A DNA stretch of 58,796 nt, from positions 1 to 58,796 of the forward strand of contig JBQTIP010000209.1 of the NCBI GenBank assembly GCA_052388025.1. The letters are read 5' to 3'. Made by a program: the position numbers and the translations under genes. This DNA comes from JBQTIP01 sp052388025 (GTDB lineage Bacteria; Actinomycetota; UBA4738; HRBIN12). The notes beneath the pieces are model-generated. The model saw only the letters and a list, made by a program, of their open reading frames with translations, was not told where the DNA came from and searched no databases. Below, piece by piece: positions 1 to 8,626 of this stretch (its first letter is position 1; each line of letters begins with the position of its first letter).

Positions 1-20
1 ATCCGGCGGCCGGCGGCCCG

Positions 21-49
21 TTGCCCGCTCTCGGAGCCCGTGCTACGCT
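21..49 (+). promoter_or_regulatory. Predicted promoter of the cold-shock gene
   Basis: A TTGCCC -35 at 21-26 and a TACGCT -10 at 44-49 are separated by 17 bases. This fits the actinobacterial housekeeping pattern TTGNNN-N17-TANNNT. Transcription would begin near 56, leaving a short leader with the ribosome binding site AGGAGG at 67-72. Confidence 0.55.
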
Positions 50-79
50 CGCCCGGCTTCAGGCACAGGAGGTACTGGG

Positions 80-286
80 TTGGCGACGCAGGGCACGGTC
101 AAGTGGTTCAGCAACGAGAAGGGCTTCGGGTTCATCGCCCGACCCGACGGCGACGACGTCTTCGTGCACTTCTCCGCGATCGAGGGCGAAGGATTCCGCA
201 GCCTTACCGAGGGCCAGGAGGTGGAGTTCGACGTCGTCGAAGGCCCGAAGGGCAAGCAGGCTGCGAACGTCCGACCCGTCTCCTGA
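80..286 (+). CDS. csp: CspA-family cold-shock protein
   Basis: This 68-residue protein is a single cold-shock domain, a five-stranded OB fold that binds single-stranded RNA and DNA and melts mRNA secondary structure in the cytoplasm. The RNA-binding signatures are visible: GTVKWFSNEKGFGFI (RNP1) near residues 5-19 and DVFVHFSAI (RNP2) near 26-34. The length is normal for the family. The TTG start at 80 is chosen because AGGAGG lies 7 bases upstream and the protein then begins MATQGTVKWF, as CspA proteins do. It has its own promoter and appears monocistronic, since a separate promoter for infC follows. Whether it is cold-induced or constitutive cannot be read from the sequence. Confidence 0.95.
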   Translation: MATQGTVKWFSNEKGFGFIARPDGDDVFVHFSAIEGEGFRSLTEGQEVEFDVVEGPKGKQAANVRPVS

Positions 287-319
287 TCCCCTCGCCCGCT
301 CTGCGCGCGCGGCGGCTCG

Positions 320-349
320 TCGACACTCCGATCGACCTGCACCTATACT
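320..349 (+). promoter_or_regulatory. Predicted promoter of the infC-rpmI-rplT operon
   Basis: TCGACA at 320-325 and TATACT at 344-349 are separated by 18 bases, close to the sigma-70 consensus. Transcription would start near 356, giving a leader of about 90 bases before infC that contains the terminator-like hairpin at 381-405. Confidence 0.6.
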
Positions 350-380
350 CTGCGGGAATGTCTTGATCACGGTCCTTCAA

Positions 381-405
381 GCGCCGGCGTCGGTCGGTGC
401 TTTTT
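381..405 (+). terminator. Terminator-like hairpin in the infC leader (possible attenuator)
   Basis: GCGCCG at 381-386 pairs with CGGTGC at 395-400 (one G-U pair) and is followed directly by five T residues at 401-405, the form of an intrinsic terminator. It lies downstream of the predicted infC promoter and upstream of the gene, so it would terminate inside the leader. Leader attenuation of infC-rpmI-rplT is known in other bacteria; using it that way here is inference. Confidence 0.5.
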
Positions 406-444
406 GTCAGTGGGAGGTGATGCGGGGTATCGGCTGATCCGCGG

Positions 445-969
<525 letters not shown>

Positions 970-976
970 AGACGGT

Positions 977-1168
977 ATGCCGAAGATGAAGACGCACAGC
1001 GCCAGCTCCAAGCGGTTCCGTATCACGCGCACCGGAAAGGTGCTTCACGGCAAGGCGACGGGCAACCACATGCTCACCAAGAAGAGCGGCTCCCGCCGGC
1101 GCCGAGTCGAGGGCATGTCCGAGGTGACGGCCGAGCGCCGCACGGTGAAGCGCATGCTGGCGGAGTGA
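977..1168 (+). CDS. rpmI: 50S ribosomal protein L35
   Basis: This 63-residue, very basic protein begins MPKMKTHSASSKRFR, the hallmark N-terminus of bL35, and contains the GNHMLTKKS segment typical of the family. It is a late-assembly protein of the large ribosomal subunit that contacts 23S rRNA domains II and V. The length is normal. It lies between infC and rplT in the standard order and is co-transcribed, with 7 bases to infC upstream and 4 bases to rplT downstream. Translation is therefore probably coupled, and expression would follow any attenuation in the infC leader. Confidence 0.97.
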   Translation: MPKMKTHSASSKRFRITRTGKVLHGKATGNHMLTKKSGSRRRRVEGMSEVTAERRTVKRMLAE

Positions 1169-1172
1169 CCGA

Positions 1173-1541
1173 ATGGCCAGGGTGAAACGATCCGTCCACG
1201 CGAGGAAGAAGCGCCGGGAGATCCTCGAGCAGGCCAAGGGCTACTACGGGGCCCGGTCGCGGCGCCTGCGGGTGGCCAAGGAGCAGATCATGCACTCCGG
1301 GGCCTACGCCTATCGGGATCGGCGCGACCGCAAGGGCCAGTTCCGTCGCCTGTGGATCACGCGGATCGGGGCGGGCACGCGACAGCACGGCATGTCCTAC
1401 TCGCAGTTCATCCACGGCCTCGACCTCGTCGGCCTCGATCTCGATCGGAAGGTGCTCGCCGACATGGCCGTCCACGACCCGGCGGCGTTCGCCAGCCTCG
1501 TTGAGGCGGCCCGCGGCTCCCTCGCCGGGGTCGCGGGGTAG
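1173..1541 (+). CDS. rplT: 50S ribosomal protein L20
   Basis: A 122-residue basic protein with the bL20 signature MARVKRSVHARKKRREILEQ at the N-terminus and RRLWITRIGAGTRQHGMSYS in the globular C-terminal domain. bL20 is an early assembly protein that binds 23S rRNA domain I. In several bacteria it represses its own operon by binding the leader; whether that occurs here would depend on the leader upstream of infC. The gene ends about 65 bases before the start chosen for the SpoU methyltransferase, in the gene order infC-rpmI-rplT-tsnR known from mycobacteria. Confidence 0.97.
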   Translation: MARVKRSVHARKKRREILEQAKGYYGARSRRLRVAKEQIMHSGAYAYRDRRDRKGQFRRLWITRIGAGTRQHGMSYSQFIHGLDLVGLDLDRKVLADMAVHDPAAFASLVEAARGSLAGVAG

Positions 1542-1605
1542 CCGTCCGGTCGCCCGGGCCGCCCGAAGAGCCTTCGCGGAGTCGGGAGCCGGTGAAGGGG
1601 GATCC

Positions 1606-3048
1606 GTGATCACCTCCCCGAACAACCGGCTCGTCGTTCGTGCGGCGAGGCTGAAGAAGCGCGCGTATCGAGAGCGAGATCGCCGGTTCCTGGTGGAGGG
1701 GGCGCAGGGGATCGCCGAGGCGCTTGGCCCCCCGGTCCTCATCGAGCATCTGCTTCACACGGCCGAGTCGCACGCGGTCGTGCAGCGCGCGATCCGGGAA
1801 GGGGTCGCGGTGGACCGGGTGAGCGACGAGGTCATGCAACGGCTCACTTCCACCGTCACGCCGCAAGGGCTTGTCGCGATCGCGCCGTTCGTGGACGTCG
1901 ACCTAGATGCGATCCCGGATCCGGCCCGGTGCGTGGCCGTGCTGCACGCGGTGCGAGACCCCGGCAACGCGGGAACCGTGCTCCGATCGGCGGACGGCGC
2001 CGGAGCGGATGCGGTCGTGTTCACCGCGTCGTCGGTCGACGTCTATAACCAGAAGACCGTCCGGGCGTCCGCGGGGTCCGTGTTCCATCTCCCCATCGTG
2101 CGAGGTGTGGACACCGCTGCGTCGGTCGGGAGGCTTCGGGACCGGGGGTTCAGGGTGTGCGCAACCGCGGCCGGCGGCGACGTCGATCTGTTCGAGCTGG
2201 ACCTCCGGCCGGCGACCGCGTTCCTCTTCGGCAACGAGGCGTGGGGACTTCCGAAGGACGTCGCGGATCTGGCCGACGTCACCGTCCGCGTGCCTCTGGC
2301 AGGGAGAGCGGAGTCCCTGAACCTCGCCGCCGCAGCCACACTCTGCCTCTTCGAGTGGAGCCGCCAACAGCGCGAGGGCCGCAGGGTGGCCCTCGAGGCC
2401 GTCATCGCCTCGGCCGCTCACGACATCCGATCCCCCCTCACGGCGATGAAGGGCTTCGGATATGCCCTTGCGGCGCGATGGACCAACATGACCAACGAGC
2501 AGCGGACGGTGATGCTCCAGGGGATCGTCTACGACACCGACCGTCTGGATGCCATGGTGAAGCAGCTGGTCGACGCGGCCCGGGTCACCTCCGGACACCT
2601 GGATCTCTTCCCCGAGCTCGTGAACGTCGGCGATCTCGTGGCGAACGTGGCGCAGATGCTTGGGCGCGATCCCGAGCTGCCCGAGATCGTCTGGGACGGC
2701 GGAGACGTGGTCGCGATGGTCGATCCGGACCGACTTCGGATGGCGATCGGGGCCTTCGTGGAAGCGGAGGCGTGGTGGGCCTGGGAGGGGCCGATTCACG
2801 TGACCGCGGAGCAGACGGAGGGCCGGCTCCGGGTCGAGGTCTACCGTCGCGGCACCGACCTGGTGAAGGAGGACGGCGAATCCCTGTTCCATCCGCGACC
2901 GCCCGGGGCAGCGGGAGGGAGCAAGGTCGGGCTGTTCGTAGCCCGCGGTGTGGCGGAGGTGCAGGGAGGCACCGCGACCGTGGAGGTCGCGGACGGCCTG
3001 CGGTTCCGTCTGGAGATCCCGTCGGAGGGAGTCGCTCAACCCGTCTGA
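1606..3048 (+). CDS. SpoU-family rRNA 2'-O-methyltransferase fused to a degenerate histidine-kinase module
   Basis: Residues 1-265 are a TrmH/SpoU (SPOUT) methyltransferase that uses SAM to methylate rRNA ribose. After the substrate-binding segment (start SPNNRLVVRAARLKKRAYR) come motif 1 VRDPGNAGTVLRSADGAGAD, motif 2 FLFGNEAWGLP and motif 3 VPLAGRAESLNLAAAATL. Position after rplT and before pheST matches mycobacterial tsnR. Unusually, the frame continues for about 215 residues into a HisKA-like helical hairpin with an H-box at His272 (AAHDIRSPLTAMKGF), then a HATPase-like domain. The G2 box (GGSKVGLFVARGVAEVQGG) is present, but the N-box Asn is replaced (AFVEAEAWW) and the G1 box DxGxG is lost (YRRGTDLV). 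It probably cannot act as a kinase; sensing or dimerisation is plausible. GTG 1606 follows a GGGGG ribosome site and matches the family N-terminus. The domains share one continuous frame with no stop. Confidence 0.88.
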   Translation: MITSPNNRLVVRAARLKKRAYRERDRRFLVEGAQGIAEALGPPVLIEHLLHTAESHAVVQRAIREGVAVDRVSDEVMQRLTSTVTPQGLVAIAPFVDVDLDAIPDPARCVAVLHAVRDPGNAGTVLRSADGAGADAVVFTASSVDVYNQKTVRASAGSVFHLPIVRGVDTAASVGRLRDRGFRVCATAAGGDVDLFELDLRPATAFLFGNEAWGLPKDVADLADVTVRVPLAGRAESLNLAAAATLCLFEWSRQQREGRRVALEAVIASAAHDIRSPLTAMKGFGYALAARWTNMTNEQRTVMLQGIVYDTDRLDAMVKQLVDAARVTSGHLDLFPELVNVGDLVANVAQMLGRDPELPEIVWDGGDVVAMVDPDRLRMAIGAFVEAEAWWAWEGPIHVTAEQTEGRLRVEVYRRGTDLVKEDGESLFHPRPPGAAGGSKVGLFVARGVAEVQGGTATVEVADGLRFRLEIPSEGVAQPV

Positions 3049-3062
3049 GCAGGGGCGCTTGC

Positions 3063-3068
3063 TAGACT
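3063..3068 (+). promoter_or_regulatory. -10 box of pheS, probably leaderless
   Basis: TAGACT ends 8 bases before the pheS ATG at 3077, so the transcript would begin at or within a base or two of the start codon. No ribosome binding site precedes the ATG. Confidence 0.5.
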
Positions 3069-3076
3069 CCCGACCC

Positions 3077-4129
3077 ATGGACGCCTCGGAAGCGCTTCGC
3101 ATACTCCAAGACGAGCGCGCCCGAGGACTCGCGCTGATCGCCGAGGCGGCATCCCCCGAACAGCTCGAGAGAGCCAAGATCGCCGTCCTCGGCCGCAGAA
3201 CCCCGTACTCGGATGTCCAGCGAGCGTTGGGCTCACTGGGGGAAGACGACCGACGGATCGCCGGGAGGCTCGCCAACGAGGTTCGGGAGGCGCTGGAGGC
3301 GGCCCTTGAGGACCGCCGGGCGGAGCTAGGTCGCGAGGAGGAAGGTCGGCTCCTCGCAGCCGACCGGTTCGACGTGACGCTCCCCGGCCGGCGGCTGCGG
3401 ATGGGATCCCTTCATCCACTCACGATCGTGGAGTACGAGATCGTCGAGATCTTCACGCGCATGGGCTACCGGGTGGCCGAGGGTCCCGAGATCGAGAACG
3501 ACTGGTACAACTTTCAAGCCCTGAACATCCCAGCCGATCACCCGGCCCGCACGCTGAAGGACTCGCTGTACCTGGCCGTTCCGGGTCACGACCTGCTCCT
3601 CAGGACTGAGACCTCCGCCGTTCAGATCCGGACGATGGAGGTGCAGGACCCTCCTGTGTACGTCGTCGCACCGGGTCGCACGTACCGTCGCGAAGCCGTC
3701 GACGCGACGCATCTCTCGGTCTTCCACCAGGTCGAGGGGCTCGCCGTAGACGAAGGGATCTCCTTCTCGGACCTGAAGGGGACGCTCGAGGCGTTCGCAC
3801 GGGCGATGTTCGGGCCCGAGCGGCAGGTGCGCATGAACCCCGACTACTTCCCGTTCGTAGAGCCGGGCGCGCAGGTCGCAGTGTCGTGCTTCAGGTGCGA
3901 CGGTGCGGGCTGCGCTCTCTGCGGAAATGGGTGGATCGAGCTCCTCGGGGCGGGGATGGTGCACCCGAAGGTCCTGGAGAACTGCGGCTACGACTCGGAG
4001 CGCTACACGGGGTTCGCCTTCGGCATGGGCATCGAGCGTGTGGCGATGGTCCGCTACGGCGTGAACGACATGCGCCTGTTCGTGGACGGCGACGTGCGGT
4101 TCCTGGAGCAGTTCGAGGGCGTGGCGTGA
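3077..4129 (+). CDS. pheS: Phenylalanyl-tRNA synthetase alpha subunit
   Basis: The catalytic subunit of the (alpha-beta)2 class II enzyme that charges tRNA-Phe, 350 residues, a normal length. An N-terminal coiled-coil arm for tRNA binding (about residues 1-90) is followed by the class II core: motif 1 around HPLTIVEYEIVEIF, motif 2 around LLRTETSAVQIRTM and VVAPGRTYRREAVDATH, and motif 3 in GFAFGMGIERVAMVRYGV near the C-terminus. The phenylalanine-binding region FHQVEGLAVDEGISFSDLKG is intact. ATG 3077 is chosen because translation upstream would only be the SpoU gene read in another frame and because a -10 box lies 8 bases before it. The stop overlaps the pheT start (GTGA), so the two subunits are translationally coupled. 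Confidence 0.97.
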   Translation: MDASEALRILQDERARGLALIAEAASPEQLERAKIAVLGRRTPYSDVQRALGSLGEDDRRIAGRLANEVREALEAALEDRRAELGREEEGRLLAADRFDVTLPGRRLRMGSLHPLTIVEYEIVEIFTRMGYRVAEGPEIENDWYNFQALNIPADHPARTLKDSLYLAVPGHDLLLRTETSAVQIRTMEVQDPPVYVVAPGRTYRREAVDATHLSVFHQVEGLAVDEGISFSDLKGTLEAFARAMFGPERQVRMNPDYFPFVEPGAQVAVSCFRCDGAGCALCGNGWIELLGAGMVHPKVLENCGYDSERYTGFAFGMGIERVAMVRYGVNDMRLFVDGDVRFLEQFEGVA

Positions 4130-6498
4130 AGATCGTCCTCTCCTGGCTGCGGGAGCTCTGCCCAACCGATCTGCCCGCCGAGGAGCTCGCGGAGCTGCTT
4201 ACGTCCAAGGGTGCCGAGGTCGAGGAGATCGTTCGGCCCTGGGAGCGGCTGTCCGGGGTCGTCGTCGCCCGCGTGATCGATGTCCGCGACCACCCCGGCT
4301 CGGAGAAGCTGTGCCTTGCGCGAGTCTCCACGGGTGCCGGTGAGCGCGAGGTCGTGGTCGGCGTGAGAAACATGCGGGCCGGAGACCTGGTCCCGCTCGC
4401 GGGTCCAGGGGCGACCGTCCCGGCGCTCCCCGAGCCGCTCACCGCCAAGAGTATCCGCGGTGTCGTGTCCGACGGCATGATCTGCTCACCGATGGAGCTC
4501 GGGATCGCGCCGAGCCACGATGGGATCCTGATCCTCCCCAAGGGCCCGGCACCGGGAGACGACGTCAAGGCCGCACTCGGCCTCGACGATGTCGTCCTCG
4601 ATATCGAAGTCACTCCGAACCGGCCCGACTTCCTGTCAGTCGTCGGCATCGCTCGGGAGGTCGCGGCTGCCACGGGCGTGGCGCTGGCGACGCCGGACGC
4701 CTCGCCCGTGGAGGAGGACGAAAAGGCCGAGGGCGTCGCTACCGTGGATATCTGGGATCTCGAACGCTGCCCCCGTTACCTGGCTCGGATCATCCGCGAC
4801 GTTCGCCACGTGCCGTCTCCCGTGCGGGTCCAGGCGCGGCTCACCGCTGCGGGCGTGCGGCCGATCTCGGCCGCCGTCGACGCTACCAACTACGCGATGC
4901 TCGAGATCGGTCAGCCGCTACACCCCTTCGACCTCGCCCTGTTGAAGGGACCGGGGATCGTCGTTCGCCGCGCCGAGGATGGAGAGCACCTCGTGACGCT
5001 CGACGGCGTCGAGCGCGTGTTCTCGGCCGACGACCTCATGATCGCCGACCTCGAACGGGCCGTCGCCGTCGCGGGCGTGATGGGCGGAGCCCTGGCGGAG
5101 GTCTCCGACGCCACCACCGACATCTTGCTCGAAGGCGCGTCGTTCGAGCGGGGTGGGGTCCAGCGGACCCGCCGGCGGATCGATCTCTCGACCGAGGCGT
5201 CGATGCGTTTCGAGCGGGGCGTGGACCCCGAGGCCGTCGCCTTGGCAGCGGACCGCGCCTGCCGCCTCATGGCGGAGTGGTGCGGGGCACGCGTGCTCGC
5301 CGGGGCGGTGGAGGCGGGCGGAGCGCCCGAGCGTCGCAGGATCGCGATACGTGCCTCGCGGGCCACTCGGCTCCTCGGGTACGAGGTGGCGTCCGCCGAC
5401 GCGGCCCGCGTGTTCGAGCGGCTCGGCATGCCGTCCGAGGGGGACGGCGACGCCGTCACCGTCGAGATCCCCGGGTACCGCGTGGATATCGAACGGGAGA
5501 TCGACCTCATCGAAGAGGTGGTCCGGGTTCAGGGCTACGAGCGCGTCGGCTCCACCCTGCCCCCGGTCCGGCAGGCGGGGGGCATGCCGGATGCCTACGC
5601 GTTCCGCGCTCGCATCCGTCGATCCCTCGTCCGGGCAGGACTCCGAGAGGTACGGCTGCTGTCGTTCGCGTCGTCGGCGGACCTCGATCTCACCGGCGAT
5701 CGCGACGCGGTGCGGGTGGCGAACCCCCTGGACGCCGAGGAGGGGTGGCTTCGAATGCGCCTGCTTCCGGGCCTGCTTCGAGCCCTTCGCACCAACCTGT
5801 CCAGGCAGGTCCGCGGCGCGGCACTTTTCGAGGTAGGGACCGTCTTCCGGCGCGCCGACCCGATCGAGGAGCGACAGATGGTCGCGATGATCCTCGGCGG
5901 CCGAGCCTCCCAGACCTGGACCGAGGCCGAGCGGTCCTTCGACTTCTTCGATGCCAAGGGTGCGGTCGAGGCCCTCCTCGGCGATCTCGGGATCGCCCAA
6001 TGGTCGCTCGGCGAGTCACCGGGGGAGGCTCTCCATCCGGGGCGCTCGGCGGCGGTACTGATCGATGGAGAGCGCGCCGGCGTGGTGGGCGAGCTGCACC
6101 CGGGGGTCGCGGAGCGCACGGACGTCTCGGGACGCGTGGCGGTCGCGGAGCTGGAGGTGGGCGTCCTCGTTAGGCACTCATCCGCCGAGCTCGCCGCCGG
6201 CGAAATCTCCCGCTTTCCCCCGGTCCGGCGGGATCTCTCGTTCCTGGTCGATGCCGAGGCTCCGGCGGGCGCGGTGCGGAGCGCCATCGTGGAGGAGGGG
6301 GGGGACTTGCTCGATTCGTGTCTGCTCTTCGACGTCTTCTCTGGGGACCCGCTGCCGGCCGGCAAGAAGAGCCTGGCCTTCTCCGTGGACTTCCGCGCGG
6401 CTGACCGGACCCTCGAGAACGAGGAGGCCGATGCCGCCGTGGCGGCGATCGTCGATCGGCTTTCGAAGGACTTCGGCGCGGAGCTCCGGGCAGGCTAG
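4126..6498 (+). CDS. pheT: Phenylalanyl-tRNA synthetase beta subunit
   Basis: The 790-residue beta subunit of PheRS, which contributes tRNA recognition and editing of tyrosyl-tRNA-Phe. Visible domains are an EMAP/tRNA-binding OB domain near residues 40-150 (VVVARVIDVRDHPGSEKLCL), B3/B4 editing domain near 205-380 (TPNRPDFLSVVGIAREVA, VDATNYAMLEIGQPLHPFD), B5 (about 400-470), the inactive class II-like core, and the C-terminal FDX anticodon-binding domain (SRFPPVRRDLSFLVD onwards). The GTG start overlaps the pheS stop, and MKIVLSWLRELCP is the usual N-terminus. The stop overlaps, on the opposite strand, the stop of the convergent gene at 6495-7574. Confidence 0.97.
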   Translation: MKIVLSWLRELCPTDLPAEELAELLTSKGAEVEEIVRPWERLSGVVVARVIDVRDHPGSEKLCLARVSTGAGEREVVVGVRNMRAGDLVPLAGPGATVPALPEPLTAKSIRGVVSDGMICSPMELGIAPSHDGILILPKGPAPGDDVKAALGLDDVVLDIEVTPNRPDFLSVVGIAREVAAATGVALATPDASPVEEDEKAEGVATVDIWDLERCPRYLARIIRDVRHVPSPVRVQARLTAAGVRPISAAVDATNYAMLEIGQPLHPFDLALLKGPGIVVRRAEDGEHLVTLDGVERVFSADDLMIADLERAVAVAGVMGGALAEVSDATTDILLEGASFERGGVQRTRRRIDLSTEASMRFERGVDPEAVALAADRACRLMAEWCGARVLAGAVEAGGAPERRRIAIRASRATRLLGYEVASADAARVFERLGMPSEGDGDAVTVEIPGYRVDIEREIDLIEEVVRVQGYERVGSTLPPVRQAGGMPDAYAFRARIRRSLVRAGLREVRLLSFASSADLDLTGDRDAVRVANPLDAEEGWLRMRLLPGLLRALRTNLSRQVRGAALFEVGTVFRRADPIEERQMVAMILGGRASQTWTEAERSFDFFDAKGAVEALLGDLGIAQWSLGESPGEALHPGRSAAVLIDGERAGVVGELHPGVAERTDVSGRVAVAELEVGVLVRHSSAELAAGEISRFPPVRRDLSFLVDAEAPAGAVRSAIVEEGGDLLDSCLLFDVFSGDPLPAGKKSLAFSVDFRAADRTLENEEADAAVAAIVDRLSKDFGAELRAG

Positions 6499-7574
6499 GG
6501 GTCTGTCTCTCGGCGTTCGCGGGCGGCCGCAACGACCGAGACGGCGAGGAGGGTCAGGATGGCGCCACCCGCGCCGGCCACTGCGGCCAGCTGCCACGGC
6601 AGTTGTCCCCGCGTCACCTGTCGCCGCGCGGGCGGGGAGGCAATCTCGACCTGCTCTCGCCGGGTAACCTCGAACGTGAAACGGCCGATCCAGCCGTAGC
6701 CACGGTCGTGGTAGACGCGCACGGCCACGGGATATAGGTCCGGCCGCAACTCCGGGACCTTGAACTTCAGCTCGTAGTCGCACACGCCTCGAAGCCGTCC
6801 CCCATCCAGCTCCGCGACCGCGAACGGCTGGAGTCCTTCGACGGGCGCCACGGTCTCCTCGTCCAGATGGTCGATGCGCTCGTTCCACCAGAGCTCGATC
6901 CCGGTGGCGGGGTAATAGAAACCGTCCTCGCCACGGAGCGTGGGGCCGAACACAGTGACCGTGTCCCCGGCGGCCCCGTGGTCGACGTTGATCGACGACC
7001 AGTCGTGCGGGCTCCCGGGGCAGCGGTTCACCACGATGCTCGAAAGTGTGGCGAGGGTCGTTTGCCGGATGGACCCCGGAGCCTCGCCCCCGAACACGAT
7101 CCGCGCCCGGATGAACCGATCTGCTTCCTGGAACCTGATGACCGAGGCACCTGTACCTTCGGAGCACCGATCGGTGGCGGGTGCTAGATCCCCAAGGCCG
7201 AAGGGCCGGTCGTGCTCGAGAAATGCGCCTGGATCCCTCGGCGAGTAGATCTCCGAAACCCAGAAGAGGGCGCCGGCTGGGGGAAGAGCCCTCAACGCTC
7301 GCGTGGGCATGCAGTCGCCGCCCCTCCCGATTCGGTACGAGGCCACGGCGAACTCCGCTCCGTAGGAGGGACGCCGGACCAGTGTCCAGTCCACCGGCGT
7401 GAGGATGTGGTAGCGGTCGCCCACCGACCAAGGTATCCCACGCTCGAGAGGTGGTGGCGCCCCGGCGTCGACACCGGACCCTGAAGCCGAGGCTGCCGTG
7501 GTGCTCCAGGCCAGCACCAGGGCGGCGATAATAGCTGCAGCCCTTGTCGCGCGAACCGGGCGATGTCGACGCAT
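6495..7574 (-). CDS. Secreted, C-terminally membrane-anchored protein of unknown function
   Basis: This 359-residue protein is not a family I recognise. The ATG at 7574 gives a clear signal peptide (MRRHRPVRATRAAAIIAALV followed by an ASA-type cleavage region), which is why that start is preferred over upstream codons; GGAG precedes it. A long extracytoplasmic region of about 290 residues follows, with cysteines that could pair and two beta-rich halves. Near the C-terminus an arginine-rich stretch precedes one transmembrane helix (AAVAGAGGAILTLLAVSVVA) and a short charged tail. The topology is therefore a surface domain held by a C-terminal helix. It converges on pheT with overlapping stop codons and diverges from argF across about 105 bases. 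No neighbour indicates its role. Confidence 0.75.
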   Translation of the reverse strand: MRRHRPVRATRAAAIIAALVLAWSTTAASASGSGVDAGAPPPLERGIPWSVGDRYHILTPVDWTLVRRPSYGAEFAVASYRIGRGGDCMPTRALRALPPAGALFWVSEIYSPRDPGAFLEHDRPFGLGDLAPATDRCSEGTGASVIRFQEADRFIRARIVFGGEAPGSIRQTTLATLSSIVVNRCPGSPHDWSSINVDHGAAGDTVTVFGPTLRGEDGFYYPATGIELWWNERIDHLDEETVAPVEGLQPFAVAELDGGRLRGVCDYELKFKVPELRPDLYPVAVRVYHDRGYGWIGRFTFEVTRREQVEIASPPARRQVTRGQLPWQLAAVAGAGGAILTLLAVSVVAAARERRETDP

Positions 7575-7668
7575 GGCGGCTCCAACAAGCATTCCGTGAG
7601 GTAGACAGGCCGGAAGGCATGCTGGTTCCCATCGGGCAGCCGTTTCGCGCACCGAATGAGGCGCGGGA

Positions 7669-7674
7669 TAGACT
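7669..7674 (+). promoter_or_regulatory. -10 box of argF, probably leaderless
   Basis: TAGACT ends 6 bases before the argF GTG at 7681, so the predicted first transcribed base is the start codon itself. No convincing -35 box is visible. Confidence 0.5.
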
Positions 7675-7680
7675 CCGCGC

Positions 7681-8601
7681 GTGAAGCGAGATTTCCTGTC
7701 GGTCGACGATGTCTCCGATGGCGAGCTGAAGGCTTTGCTCGATCTCTCGGCCAAGGTCAAGGCGACGCCCGAAGACTACGCGGAGCGGCTGCGCGGCAAG
7801 GCCGTCGCGATGGTCTTCGAGAAGCCGTCGACCCGGACCCGGGTGTCGTTCGAGGTGGCCATATCCTCGGCGGGCGGCCACCCCGTGCCGCTCTCTTCCG
7901 GCGAGCTCCAGCTAGGGCGGGGTGAGACCATCGAGGACACCGGGCGGGTGCTGTCGCGATACGTCGACGCGATCGTGCTTCGCACATTCGAGCAGGAGCG
8001 GCTCGAGGTGCTGGCGGCCGCGGCGAGCGTTCCAGTGATCAACGCACTGTCGAACTTCGAGCACCCCTGCCAGTGCCTCGCGGATCTCCTGACCGTGAAA
8101 GAGCAGAAAGGGGACCTCGCCGGTCGCATCCTCACCTACCTGGGGGACGGCAACAACGTGACGCACTCGTTGCTGCTGGGCGGTGCCAAGTGCGGCATGC
8201 GGGTCCGCGTGGCCACTCCACCCGGATTCGAGCCGATCCCGCTCGTCGTCCACCGTGCGGAGGAGATCGCCGCGGAGACGGGCGGCGCTATCGAGATCCT
8301 GCACGATCCCGCCCTGGCCTCCAGCGAAGCCGACGTGCTCTACACGGACGTCTGGGCCAGCATGGGCCAGGAGGCAGAGGCCGACGAGCGCGCCCTGGTC
8401 TTCCCCAGCTACAGGCTGAACAGGCGGCTCGTCGACCTGGCGAAGCCCGACGTCACCGTCCTGCACTGCCTGCCCGCCCATCGGGGCCAGGAGATCACGG
8501 ACGAGGTGATCGACGGCGCTCGATCCGCCGTGTGGGACCAGGCCGAGAACCGCTTGCACACGCAGAAGGCCCTCCTTCTCTGGCTTCTCGGTGTCGCCTG
8601 A
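7681..8601 (+). CDS. argF: Ornithine carbamoyltransferase
   Basis: This 306-residue enzyme joins carbamoyl phosphate and ornithine to give citrulline in arginine biosynthesis. The carbamoyl-phosphate loop STRTR (in FEKPSTRTRVSFEVA), the HPCQ motif (NFEHPCQCLADLLT) and the ornithine-side motif HCLPAHRGQEI are all present, which separates it from aspartate carbamoyltransferase. Length and order of motifs are normal. It stands alone: no other arg gene is in the window, unlike the arg clusters of many actinobacteria. It begins directly at a -10 box, suggesting a leaderless transcript, and its end overlaps the long form of polX, whose preferred start lies 26 bases downstream. Confidence 0.96.
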   Translation: MKRDFLSVDDVSDGELKALLDLSAKVKATPEDYAERLRGKAVAMVFEKPSTRTRVSFEVAISSAGGHPVPLSSGELQLGRGETIEDTGRVLSRYVDAIVLRTFEQERLEVLAAAASVPVINALSNFEHPCQCLADLLTVKEQKGDLAGRILTYLGDGNNVTHSLLLGGAKCGMRVRVATPPGFEPIPLVVHRAEEIAAETGGAIEILHDPALASSEADVLYTDVWASMGQEAEADERALVFPSYRLNRRLVDLAKPDVTVLHCLPAHRGQEITDEVIDGARSAVWDQAENRLHTQKALLLWLLGVA

Positions 8602-8613
8602 TCTCCCTCTCGT

Positions 8614-8619
8614 TAGGAT
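8614..8619 (+). promoter_or_regulatory. -10 box of polX, probably leaderless
   Basis: TAGGAT ends 7 bases before the GTG at 8627. This placement supports GTG 8627 rather than the earlier in-frame GTG at 8591 as the polX start. Confidence 0.45.
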
Positions 8620-8626
8620 CGGAACC

